Below, piece after piece: positions 1 through 5,794 of a stretch of DNA of 14,617 bases. The stretch is from the NCBI GenBank assembly GCA_900555725.1, contig USMD01000046.1:1-14617 (forward strand). The letters are read 5' to 3'. Position 1 is the stretch's first letter. Every line of letters starts with the position of its first letter. The translations under genes were made by a program, and so were the position numbers. The notes below the pieces were generated by a model, which made no database searches, was not told where the DNA came from, and saw only the letters and a list, made by a program, of their open reading frames with translations. The DNA comes from an uncultured Garciella sp. (GTDB lineage Bacteria; Bacillota; Clostridia; Eubacteriales; Garciellaceae).

Positions 1-2
1 GG

Positions 3-90
3 GAAATCGTTATCCAGGGACATAGCTGCCGTTATCTCCCACTTTGATAGAAGTGAGAGTCTTACGGCAGATAGTCATCGGATAAAATTC
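3..90. repeat. Imperfect palindrome at the window edge
   Basis: An interrupted hairpin spans nearly the whole stretch. Positions 26-32 (CTGCCGT) pair with 64-70 (ACGGCAG). Positions 36-44 pair with 51-59 with one mismatch, around a 6-nt loop. Positions 10-15 pair with 80-85, and 3-5 with 88-90. It begins 2 nt after the stop codon of the gamma-carbonic-anhydrase-like gene. No clean T-tract follows on the minus strand, so it does not look like a simple terminator. It could be the structured end of an IS200/IS605-type element, a small repeated palindromic element, or a structured RNA. The window edge prevents a decision. Confidence 0.55.
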
Positions 91-92
91 TA

Positions 93-641
93 TTATATAA
101 TCTCTTCCCCATGATATTTTTCTCCACCAGCATTTGGTAAAACACCATAGCCTTCTGTCCACAATGTTTTATATTTTAGGGCTTGGGCATGGATAGAACT
201 TATTTTTTCTGGCAAGGTTTTAACAACCCTTGCCGGTACCCCTACAGCTAATGAGTAAGGAGGTATCTTTGTCCGTTCTTTTACGACGGCTCCCGCGGCA
301 ATAATGCTTCCTTTTCCCACCTCTACTCCATTTAAAAGTACTGCACCCATACCAATGAGACAATGCTCTTCGATTTTGCATCCATGAAGAATCGCCCCAT
401 GTCCTACAGTAACATAATCTCCGATGATAGTAGAATACTCATCCGCTACATGAACTACACTATTGTCTTGTATATTACTATATTTTCCAATTTCTATTCT
501 ATTTATATCCCCCCTCACAATGGTGTTATGCCAAATACTACTGAATTCTTCCATTTTTACTTTTCCTATAACTTGTCCCCCTTCAGCAATATAAGCTTTA
601 GAATGTACATCTGGCAAAATTCCTTGAAACTCTTTGATCAA
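93..641 (-). CDS. Gamma-carbonic-anhydrase family protein (left-handed beta-helix)
   Basis: The product is a 182-aa hexapeptide-repeat protein of the gamma-carbonic anhydrase/YrdA/PaaY group, likely a soluble homotrimer with metal at the subunit interfaces. Repeats run from about residue 12 to 140. The three metal-ligand histidines are in place at about 64 (VVHV), 81 (GHG) and 86 (LHG), and the family end GVPAR is at about 134-138. The reading frame stays open up to 737, but those extra 32 residues are not family-like. A TTG at 641 lies 8 nt after GGAGGGAG and gives the usual N-terminus (IKEFQG), so that start is chosen. The gene stands alone after the ttd operon. The physiological substrate is not shown by the sequence, and many members of this family have little or no proven carbonic anhydrase activity. 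Confidence 0.85.
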   Translation of the reverse strand: MIKEFQGILPDVHSKAYIAEGGQVIGKVKMEEFSSIWHNTIVRGDINRIEIGKYSNIQDNSVVHVADEYSTIIGDYVTVGHGAILHGCKIEEHCLIGMGAVLLNGVEVGKGSIIAAGAVVKERTKIPPYSLAVGVPARVVKTLPEKISSIHAQALKYKTLWTEGYGVLPNAGGEKYHGEEII

Positions 642-840
642 TCTAAAGTCTCCCTCCAATGAATAATAAACTATAATTCCATTTATTGTGCTAGTTCGTT
701 TCAATAAACCCCTTAAGCCCGAGGAAGTTAATACCAATTACAATCATACCATTAATTTCATTTTAATAAAAGATAGTGCTCTCTCTTTCTTTAAGTTTTT
801 ACATTACTTCTTGTATTTATTCAATTATAGCTAGTAAAAA

Positions 841-927
841 CTATTTTTTATCTTGATTTATAATACGCCATAAATGGGTACGACTAATTCCTAATCTTTT
901 AGCAGCTAAGGTTTGATTTCCGTTACA
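841..927 (-). pseudogene. Remnant of a Fis-type HTH (sigma-54 activator C-terminus)
   Basis: The minus strand encodes 28 residues, open from 927 to a TAG at 841-843, preceded by an in-frame TAA at 928-930. The peptide reads CNGNQTLAAKRLGIS, then RTHLWRIINQDKK. The pattern GN(Q/R)TLAAKRLGISRTTLWRKL is the hallmark of the Fis/HTH_8 DNA-binding domain that ends sigma-54-dependent activators (NtrC/RocR/PrdR type). No start codon, ribosome site or AAA+ domain lies upstream, and the next gene's terminator is only about 55 nt away. It is therefore read as the leftover 3' end of a deleted regulator. The family match is strong for such a short piece. Which regulator it came from cannot be told. Confidence 0.7.
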
Positions 928-983
928 TTATATAAAAAGTCTTAATTACCTTGTTTGAAATATTTCACAAAGCAAATAATATA

Positions 984-1030
984 ATAAACCTGTACTCAAT
1001 ACTCCTTTTCAATATTGAATACAGGTTTAT
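984..1030 (-). terminator. Terminator of the transporter-ttdAB operon
   Basis: A 20-bp stem (984-1003 with 1011-1030, two G·U positions) encloses a 7-nt loop, starting 24 nt after the ttdB stop. On the minus strand it is followed by an interrupted U-rich tract (TATTATATTATTT). The plus-strand side is also T-rich, so it may act in both directions. Confidence 0.75.
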
Positions 1031-1054
1031 ACACTAAATTTTAATTTTATTGCT

Positions 1055-1666
1055 TTATTTTATAAACCCTACTTTTTTACTGATTTCTTCGTACACTTCT
1101 TCTTTTCGCTCATTAAATATTACTTTATTCTCTTCAAATAAGTTTCCTCCATGAGTATCAATTGATACAATAAGCGGACCATATTCCTTAACACGGCATA
1201 CCCATAGTGTTTCTGGCATACCAAGCTCTCTCCATTCCGCACGTTCAATTTCCTCAACCTGAGTTGCTGCAAGAACAGCATTTCCAGCAGGATATACAAC
1301 ATGTAAAGCTTTGTGCTCTTGGCAGGCTTCTTGAGTATCTTTGCCCATACCGCCCTTCCCAACAATTAGTTTAACTCCAGTTTGTTCTATAAACTCTTTT
1401 TCAAATTTCTCCATGCGCATACTGGTAGTTGGTCCAACAGATACCATTTCAAACTTATCGTCTCCAATAGGTCTAACGATAGGACCTGCATGTAGAATAG
1501 CCATGCCGTCTAAGTCAACAGGTAAAGGACGTTTTTCTTCAATAAGCCTACGATGAGCTACGTCTCTACAAGTTACAAGCTGACCAGTCAAATAGATGAT
1601 ATCTCCAATTTTAATATCTTCTAAATCTTCAGCTTTAATTGGTGTAGTTAATATTTTTTTACTCAT
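1055..1666 (-). CDS. ttdB: L(+)-tartrate dehydratase, beta subunit
   Basis: This 203-aa protein is the C-terminal (beta) half of a two-subunit class I [4Fe-4S] hydro-lyase. With TtdA it would convert L-tartrate to oxaloacetate and water in the cytoplasm. Visible motifs are LTGQLVTCRDVAHRR (26-40), HAGPIVR (59-65), SVGPTTSMRME (76-86), GKGGMG (103-108) and SIDTHGGN (168-175). Length and wording, including the ending close to -YIK, fit E. coli TtdB (about 201 aa, from memory) better than stand-alone fumarase beta subunits (usually about 185 aa). The start overlaps the end of ttdA by 8 nt, with only a GGGGG-type ribosome site, so translation is probably coupled. A fumarase activity cannot be excluded, since the two enzymes share the fold and motifs. 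Confidence 0.83.
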   Translation of the reverse strand: MSKKILTTPIKAEDLEDIKIGDIIYLTGQLVTCRDVAHRRLIEEKRPLPVDLDGMAILHAGPIVRPIGDDKFEMVSVGPTTSMRMEKFEKEFIEQTGVKLIVGKGGMGKDTQEACQEHKALHVVYPAGNAVLAATQVEEIERAEWRELGMPETLWVCRVKEYGPLIVSIDTHGGNLFEENKVIFNERKEEVYEEISKKVGFIK

Positions 1667-2564
1667 ATAATGTTACCCCCGTATGTGAAGTTATTGTATA
1701 ATTCATGTCTTTATCAAATATAATGTGTCCACGTCTATGTGACCAACATCCTACATTTACAGCTACCCCGATGGCAGATGGATGACGCGCTGTATTCTCT
1801 ATATGAACACCCATTACAGAATTTTCTCCTGACATTCCTTGAGGTCCTAATCCGATTTTATTAATACCATCTTCTAACAATCTTTCCATTTCAGCAGCAC
1901 GTTCATTAGAACTATGACTACCTATTGGTCTCATTAAAGCTTTCTTAGAAAGTACCCCAGCTGTTTCTATAGATGTAGCAACACCTACCCCTACTAAAAG
2001 AGGAGGACAAGCATTCAATCCATAACTTGTCATAACATCTAAAACAAATTTTGTTACTCCTTCGTAACCTTCTCCTGGCATTAGGACCTTAGCTTTTCCT
2101 GGAAGAGTACATCCACCACCTGCCATATAAACATCAAGTTCTACACTATCGCTATCAGGAACTATTTCCCAAAATAAGGAAGGGGTTCCTTTGCCCACAT
2201 TTTTCCCTGTATTATATTCATCAAAGGTTTCAACGCTGTTGTGGCGTAGGGGTGCTTTTTTCGTAGCATCAATAACTGCTTCTGTTAGAATTTTTTCTAA
2301 TTGCCCTATTAAAGGAAAGTTTTCACCACATTTTATAAAAAATTGTAGTACTCCTGTATCTTGGCAACTTGGACGATTAAGTTCTGATGCAAGTTCCTGA
2401 TTTTTAAACATAGTATCATAGATGGTTTTTGCAAGGGGTGATGTTTCTTTCTCACTAAGTTCACTTAGTTTTGCCTCTATATCATCTGGTAATTTTTTAC
2501 TGACTAAGGCTACAAACTTACTCATAACTTCTGTCATTTTTTGTATGTTTTGTTCCTTACTCAT
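1659..2564 (-). CDS. ttdA: L(+)-tartrate dehydratase, alpha subunit (Fe-S)
   Basis: This 301-aa protein is the catalytic alpha half of a class I fumarase/tartrate dehydratase and carries the oxygen-sensitive [4Fe-4S] cluster that binds substrate. The three cluster cysteines fall in the expected motifs: C67 in RPSCQDTG, C186 in NACPPLLVGVG and C273 in NVGCWSHRRG. Other landmarks are KAPLRHN (103-109), YMAGGGCTLPG (146-156) and MGVHIENTARHPS (251-263). The N-terminal region with MPDD-type and TIYDTMF motifs, the length (E. coli TtdA is about 303 aa, from memory) and the Ttd-like partner argue for tartrate dehydratase over fumarase. AAGGAG sits about 8-10 nt before the ATG. The gene lies 54 nt after the transporter in the same operon. 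Substrate choice is inferred, not shown. Confidence 0.85.
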   Translation of the reverse strand: MSKEQNIQKMTEVMSKFVALVSKKLPDDIEAKLSELSEKETSPLAKTIYDTMFKNQELASELNRPSCQDTGVLQFFIKCGENFPLIGQLEKILTEAVIDATKKAPLRHNSVETFDEYNTGKNVGKGTPSLFWEIVPDSDSVELDVYMAGGGCTLPGKAKVLMPGEGYEGVTKFVLDVMTSYGLNACPPLLVGVGVATSIETAGVLSKKALMRPIGSHSSNERAAEMERLLEDGINKIGLGPQGMSGENSVMGVHIENTARHPSAIGVAVNVGCWSHRRGHIIFDKDMNYTITSHTGVTLYE

Positions 2565-2618
2565 AAATACATCTCCTTTTTTAGTTATTAAATAACCTAT
2601 ATTAGATTAGTTCTTTAT

Positions 2619-3893
2619 TTATTTGGGAAAGAACGGGAAAAATGTTGGTAGCAGTATTAAGGATACTATAATAGCTACCATTATTAATGGTACGCCAACT
2701 TTTACATAATCTTTGAACCTATACCCTCCAATATTGTATACCATTGTATTTGCTGGCATTCCAATTGGCGTTGCATATGCCATGGAACCGCCAATAACTG
2801 TTGCCATTAAAACGGCTCTTGGATCGGCTCCCATCCCCTGTGCAATAGACAAACTGATCGGTACAAGTAATGCAGTAGTTGCTGTATTTGACATAAAATT
2901 CGTTAATGTCGCTGAAAGTAAAATGATTGCTACTAACAATAAAAACGGAGATGCGTTGTCTCCTAGAAGACCAATAACAGTATCAGCTATTATAGCACCT
3001 GCCCCTGATTTTTGAAGAGCTTGTGCCAAAGCAAGGGTACCAACAAATAACAAAATAGTTTTCATATCAATAGATTTCACTGCTTGGGTTTCTGTTAGTA
3101 CACCTGTAACCACTAAAAGAAGGGCTCCTATCCATCCTGTAACAAATAGTGAAATGCCAATTTGCTCCTCGAAAATCATCCCTAAAATTGTTGCGACTAA
3201 GATAATTAAAGAAAGATTTTGTTTCCATTTTGAAACATCACTATAATCAGTTTGTTCAGTCAATGCCGACTCTTCATCGACCTCTCTATTACCCTCAGGC
3301 AAGAGCTTATATCCGAAGAGTGCAAAATATATAATGCCGATAATTAATATTGGTAATCCAACTTTAGCATATTCGAAAAATCCGAACTCTAATCCAATTT
3401 CTTGAAGGGCTGATTGTGCAATCATATTGCCTGGAGCACCAATCAAACTAAGATTTCCTCCCATTGCAGCTGCCAATACCAAAGGCATCAAAAGTCTAGA
3501 ACGGGAATATCCTGATTCCTGTGCGATACCGATTACAACAGGGATTAGTACAGCTGCTGTTCCTGTATTAGAAAGAACGCCAGACATTAAACCCACAATT
3601 AACATAATAGAAATAATTAACTGCCGTTCTGTCTTTGCAAACTTAGTAACCAATCCACCAACTCGGTTAGCCATTCCAGTTTGAAAAAATCCTTCCCCTA
3701 CTATAAACATAGCCATAAATAAAAGTACATTGCTGTCTGTAAAGCCAGTAAAAGCTTCTTCTGGGGTTAGAACTCCTGTAACAATTAGTACAACACAGAG
3801 AATCATAGAAGTAATTGATAGAGGGATTTTCTCCCATACAAACATTACTATTGCAAATACTAAAATAATTAAAGTAATACCAGCTGAACTCAT
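2619..3893 (-). CDS. SLC13/DASS-type anion transporter, probably tartrate or C4-dicarboxylate
   Basis: This 424-aa polytopic membrane protein has two homologous halves, each with the signature of the divalent-anion symporter (DASS/SLC13, ion transporter superfamily). SNTGTAAVLIP (108-118) and SNTATTALLVP (335-345) hold the Ser-Asn-Thr motifs that bind substrate carboxylate and Na+. GAPGNMIAQS (152-161) and GMPANTMVYN (378-387) are the matching re-entrant or unwound segments. Roughly ten to eleven hydrophobic segments are visible, with one charged loop at about 198-225 between the halves. AGGAGG lies 6 nt before the ATG. It is the first gene of the operon with ttdAB, behind a consensus promoter, so uptake of tartrate, perhaps by exchange for a C4 acid as in E. 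coli TtdT, is the best guess. Ion coupling and exact substrate are not readable from the sequence. Confidence 0.8.
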   Translation of the reverse strand: MSSAGITLIILVFAIVMFVWEKIPLSITSMILCVVLIVTGVLTPEEAFTGFTDSNVLLFMAMFIVGEGFFQTGMANRVGGLVTKFAKTERQLIISIMLIVGLMSGVLSNTGTAAVLIPVVIGIAQESGYSRSRLLMPLVLAAAMGGNLSLIGAPGNMIAQSALQEIGLEFGFFEYAKVGLPILIIGIIYFALFGYKLLPEGNREVDEESALTEQTDYSDVSKWKQNLSLIILVATILGMIFEEQIGISLFVTGWIGALLLVVTGVLTETQAVKSIDMKTILLFVGTLALAQALQKSGAGAIIADTVIGLLGDNASPFLLLVAIILLSATLTNFMSNTATTALLVPISLSIAQGMGADPRAVLMATVIGGSMAYATPIGMPANTMVYNIGGYRFKDYVKVGVPLIMVAIIVSLILLPTFFPFFPK

Positions 3894-3955
3894 ACACTAC
3901 CTCCTTTATTTTATGTATTATTGACACGCCATATATTTAATATAATATATATGAT

Positions 3956-3968
3956 AATGTATCCAATT
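3956..3968. promoter_or_regulatory. Candidate GntR operator in the transporter leader
   Basis: The plus strand reads AATGTATCCAATT. The same core WTGTATCCAWT occurs at 5506-5516 over the -10 box of the GntR promoter. FadR/FCD-type GntR repressors often bind TNGTNNNACNA-like or TTGTATACAA-like sites, and this resembles one. It lies about 20 bp downstream of the -10 box, where a bound protein would block transcription. It is a pattern match between two sites only. Confidence 0.45.
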
Positions 3969-3983
3969 GTTGGTTGCGTTTTC

Positions 3984-4012
3984 ATTATACTAATAGCTAT
4001 TTAATTTGTCAA
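3984..4012 (-). promoter_or_regulatory. Sigma-A promoter of the transporter-ttdAB operon
   Basis: The minus strand shows a perfect TTGACA (4012-4007), a 17-bp spacer and a perfect TATAAT (3989-3984). Transcription should start near 3977, giving a leader of about 85 nt before the transporter ATG. Such a strong promoter would be expected to need repression, in line with the candidate operator just downstream. Confidence 0.85.
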
Positions 4013-4100
4013 TAATTATTGAAAAAAGTTTTCTAACAAAGATAAATTTATTCTAAAGAAAAACATTGACTAAGAACTATAGGAGAACTTTTCTAAAACA

Positions 4101-4139
4101 AAAAAGGCGACTCCTGTAGGGTACAGAAATCATCTTTTT
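4101..4139 (-). terminator. Terminator after the GntR regulator pair (probably bidirectional)
   Basis: A 13-bp stem with one mismatch and some G·U pairs (4106-4118 with 4122-4134) has a 3-nt GGG loop. On the minus strand it ends in TTTTTT, and on the plus strand in TCTTTTT. It isolates the regulator unit from the transporter promoter at 4012. Confidence 0.75.
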
Positions 4140-4199
4140 AGTGACTTAATCCTTATAATTTTTTTCTAAATAATTTACAAAAAACCCCTATAAATAAAT

Positions 4200-4847
4200 T
4201 TAACCAAAGTGTGTTAAGATGTTCTCCATACTACGTATTATATGGGCATTCATCAAATTCCTTGACAATTCTTCATCATGATTTTTTATTGCTTCTACAA
4301 TCTTTTCATGTTCTGATATTGATATTTTTGCGTAGGCTTCTTCTGTTACTTTATGACCCATAGAAAGGCCATTCCACAAAGAAGAAAGCAGTGACTTTAT
4401 CTTTTCATTCCCTGCTGCCGTCCATATTGCCATGTGAAATGCCTGGTTGTAATTACTATACTCTTTAGCATTGCCTTCCTGGAGTGCTATAATTGATTGT
4501 TCATAAGAGGCAACGATCTCTGATATATCAGCATTGTTTCGACATACCATTGCTGCTGCTTCCCGCTCCAATATTGCACGAGTCTCATAATGATCACGTA
4601 TTGTTCTTTCATTTATTCCCAATACAAATGCACCCTTATTGGGTCGTAATTTAATCAATCCATCATGCGCTAGTATTTGAAAAGCCTCACGAACCGGCGT
4701 GGTAGAAACATCTAATTGTTCTGCTACAGATTCTAATGTGAGTTCCTCTCCTTCCTTTATTTCTAAGGAAAGAATTGCCTTACGCAGTACAGCAGCAACC
4801 TGCTCTCGTGCCGATAATAATTTGATAGGTCGTAAATTATTCACCAT
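4200..4847 (-). CDS. GntR-family transcriptional regulator, FCD (FadR) subfamily
   Basis: The product (215 aa) has an N-terminal winged helix (about residues 10-75, with LTLESVAEQLDVSTTPVREA as the recognition helix-turn-helix) and a C-terminal all-helical FCD effector domain (about 80-212). The FCD metal/ligand histidines are present: FH at about 138, EH at about 180 and AH at about 202, with an Asn where Asp is common four residues before the first. It likely responds to a carboxylic acid and represses the neighbouring transporter-ttd operon and perhaps its own. The reading frame can start at GTG 4850, but that codon abuts AAGGAGG, so ATG 4847 (or GTG 4844) is more likely. The start overlaps the end of the upstream regulator gene, so the two are probably translationally coupled. 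Confidence 0.87.
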   Translation of the reverse strand: MVNNLRPIKLLSAREQVAAVLRKAILSLEIKEGEELTLESVAEQLDVSTTPVREAFQILAHDGLIKLRPNKGAFVLGINERTIRDHYETRAILEREAAAMVCRNNADISEIVASYEQSIIALQEGNAKEYSNYNQAFHMAIWTAAGNEKIKSLLSSLWNGLSMGHKVTEEAYAKISISEHEKIVEAIKNHDEELSRNLMNAHIIRSMENILTHFG

Positions 4848-5469
4848 CACCCTCCTTGATCATCACGTATGCAATCAGTTTAAAATATTCGTCAATTTTA
4901 TGACGCAAATCTTTATCTTCTTTTAATTGCATGGCTTTTAGTATTGGTCTAAGCATTTCCACGGAATTTTTACAATAATTAGGAAAACGTTTTAGTGCAA
5001 ATGTGAAATACCCTGCCATTATTCTTTCGTGAAGACTTTCAATATATTGATCACCTAGTTGAACAGATATTTGTTTATGAAATGCTATTATTTTCCCTAC
5101 ATAAGACTGGTCAACTCGTGATGTCTCTAAATCTATAAAAGCCTTCTCAATAGGAGAGATATCCTTATTTTCTTGTAAAAGCATCAGTATAATTTCCGTT
5201 TCCAACGCAGAAAGAACACGGAAATTATACAAAATGCTTTTAGCACTTACAACATTGACTCTCATATGTCTATTGGGCAGACGTTGTAGAAATCCTTCTT
5301 GTTCTAATAACTGCAATGCTTCTCTCACCGGCATACGTGATACCCCTAGCTTTTTAGCAATAAGTTCCTGGGTAAGTTCTTCTCCATCATATATGTTTCC
5401 CAAAAAAATTTCATTACGTAACAGTTCCGCAATATAATTCTTTGTTTGCACTTTCCTAATTGGTTTCAT
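4837..5469 (-). CDS. GntR-family regulator with degenerate FCD domain
   Basis: This 210-aa protein has a clear GntR winged helix (about 8-72; LTQELIAKKLGVSRMPVREA is the helix-turn-helix) and a helical C-terminal domain that looks like FCD but is poorly conserved. Only one metal-type histidine is obvious (FH, residue 131). Where EH..I..AI is expected the sequence reads LRPILKAM (about 173-180), and the last conserved histidine is replaced near DEYFK. It may therefore sense a different ligand, or none, or act as a partner of the second regulator. GGAG lies 7 nt before the ATG. It is the first gene of a two-regulator unit behind a promoter whose -10 box overlaps the candidate operator, which suggests autorepression. 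Confidence 0.8.
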   Translation of the reverse strand: MKPIRKVQTKNYIAELLRNEIFLGNIYDGEELTQELIAKKLGVSRMPVREALQLLEQEGFLQRLPNRHMRVNVVSAKSILYNFRVLSALETEIILMLLQENKDISPIEKAFIDLETSRVDQSYVGKIIAFHKQISVQLGDQYIESLHERIMAGYFTFALKRFPNYCKNSVEMLRPILKAMQLKEDKDLRHKIDEYFKLIAYVMIKEGDGE

Positions 5470-5504
5470 TATCTTTCTCCATAGAATTCATTTTTTCAAA
5501 GTAT

Positions 5505-5533
5505 ATTGTATCCATTTTTTTTTATATTGTCAA
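5505..5533 (-). promoter_or_regulatory. Promoter of the GntR pair with overlapping operator
   Basis: TTGACA (5533-5528), a 17-bp spacer and TACAAT (5510-5505) lie on the minus strand about 36 bp before the first GntR ATG. The plus-strand motif ATTGTATCCAT (5505-5515) covers the -10 box and matches the element at 3956-3968. An inverted partial copy (GATACA) lies at about 5534-5539, just upstream of the -35. This layout fits negative autoregulation. Confidence 0.75.
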
Positions 5534-5669
5534 GATACATTAAAAACACTGAAGATAATAAGTACTTTGATCTTTACAATATTTCCCGCAAAATTTTTAT
5601 TACTTTAAGTAAACATTTCTTATTTTATAAGTCAATTTCTCTTAAAACTTCTTTTGGTGTTATATTGAT

Positions 5670-5722
5670 AAAAAAATCCTTCTTGACATTTGATCTTATT
5701 TGTTAAATCTTGTCAAGAAGGA
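5670..5722 (-). terminator. Former pckA terminator, now downstream of the IS transposase
   Basis: A 12-bp perfect stem (5677-5688 with 5711-5722, core CCTTCTTGACA) encloses a 22-nt loop. On the minus strand it is followed by a run of seven T (5676-5670). It lies about 30 bp after the reconstructed original pckA stop codon (5752-5754), so it was the pckA terminator before the IS entered. It should now stop transcripts leaving the IS. Confidence 0.8.
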
Positions 5723-5751
5723 ATATTTGTTCTTACTTAAATGCAGATTTT

Positions 5752-5771
5752 TTACAATTCCTCATTATCAT
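5752..5771 (-). other. Displaced 3' end of pckA
   Basis: When the IS and one copy of the 10-bp duplication are removed, the pckA frame runs from codon 512 across the junction as Tyr-Asp-Asn-Glu-Glu-Leu and then TAA (5754-5752). This stretch is therefore the original end of pckA, now cut off from it by 1.49 kb. Confidence 0.8.
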
Positions 5772-5781
5772 ATATTTTATT
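5772..5781. repeat. IS target-site duplication, left copy
   Basis: ATATTTTATT immediately precedes the left inverted repeat and is repeated exactly at 7270-7279 after the right one. Ten base pairs is within the range known for IS4-family elements. Confidence 0.85.
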
Positions 5782-5794
5782 CATAGGCGTTAAC

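Larger units (their letters stand above)
642..1054. other. Intergenic region between the ttd operon and the carbonic-anhydrase-like gene
   Basis: This 413-base stretch holds the ttd terminator (984-1030) and a short regulator remnant (841-927). Positions 642-840 contain the GGAGGGAG ribosome site of the downstream gene (650-657) and AT-rich DNA. No convincing promoter with good 17-bp spacing was found for that gene. Confidence 0.6.
3894..4199. other. Regulatory intergenic region: regulator terminator, transporter promoter, operator
   Basis: From right to left it holds the GntR-operon terminator (4101-4139), a consensus promoter (3984-4012), a candidate operator (3956-3968), an AT-rich imperfect palindrome at about 3931-3952, and the AAGGAGG ribosome site (3900-3906) of the transporter. 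No further coding sequence was found. Confidence 0.7.
5470..5794. other. Intergenic region: GntR promoter, old pckA terminator, IS left flank
   Basis: It contains the GntR promoter and operator (5505-5533), a hairpin terminator that once closed pckA (5670-5722), the six displaced terminal pckA codons and their stop (about 5752-5771), one copy of the target duplication (5772-5781), and the first bases of the IS. Positions 5540-5665 are AT-rich with no recognised feature. Confidence 0.7.

Noticed and set aside
642..737. 32-residue N-terminal extension of the carbonic-anhydrase-like protein
   Set aside because: It begins with a TTG without a ribosome site and is unlike the family. The TTG at 641 has a good GGAGGGAG and gives the normal N-terminus.
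1659..2564. Calling the hydro-lyase subunits plain fumarase
   Set aside because: The motifs are shared, but subunit lengths (301 and 203 aa) and segment wording fit tartrate dehydratase better. Fumarase remains a fallback.
5506..5706. Small plus-strand frame of 66 codons in the gap between the GntR pair and the IS
   Set aside because: AT-rich sequence with no ribosome site; it overlaps the GntR promoter and the terminator and shows no domain.
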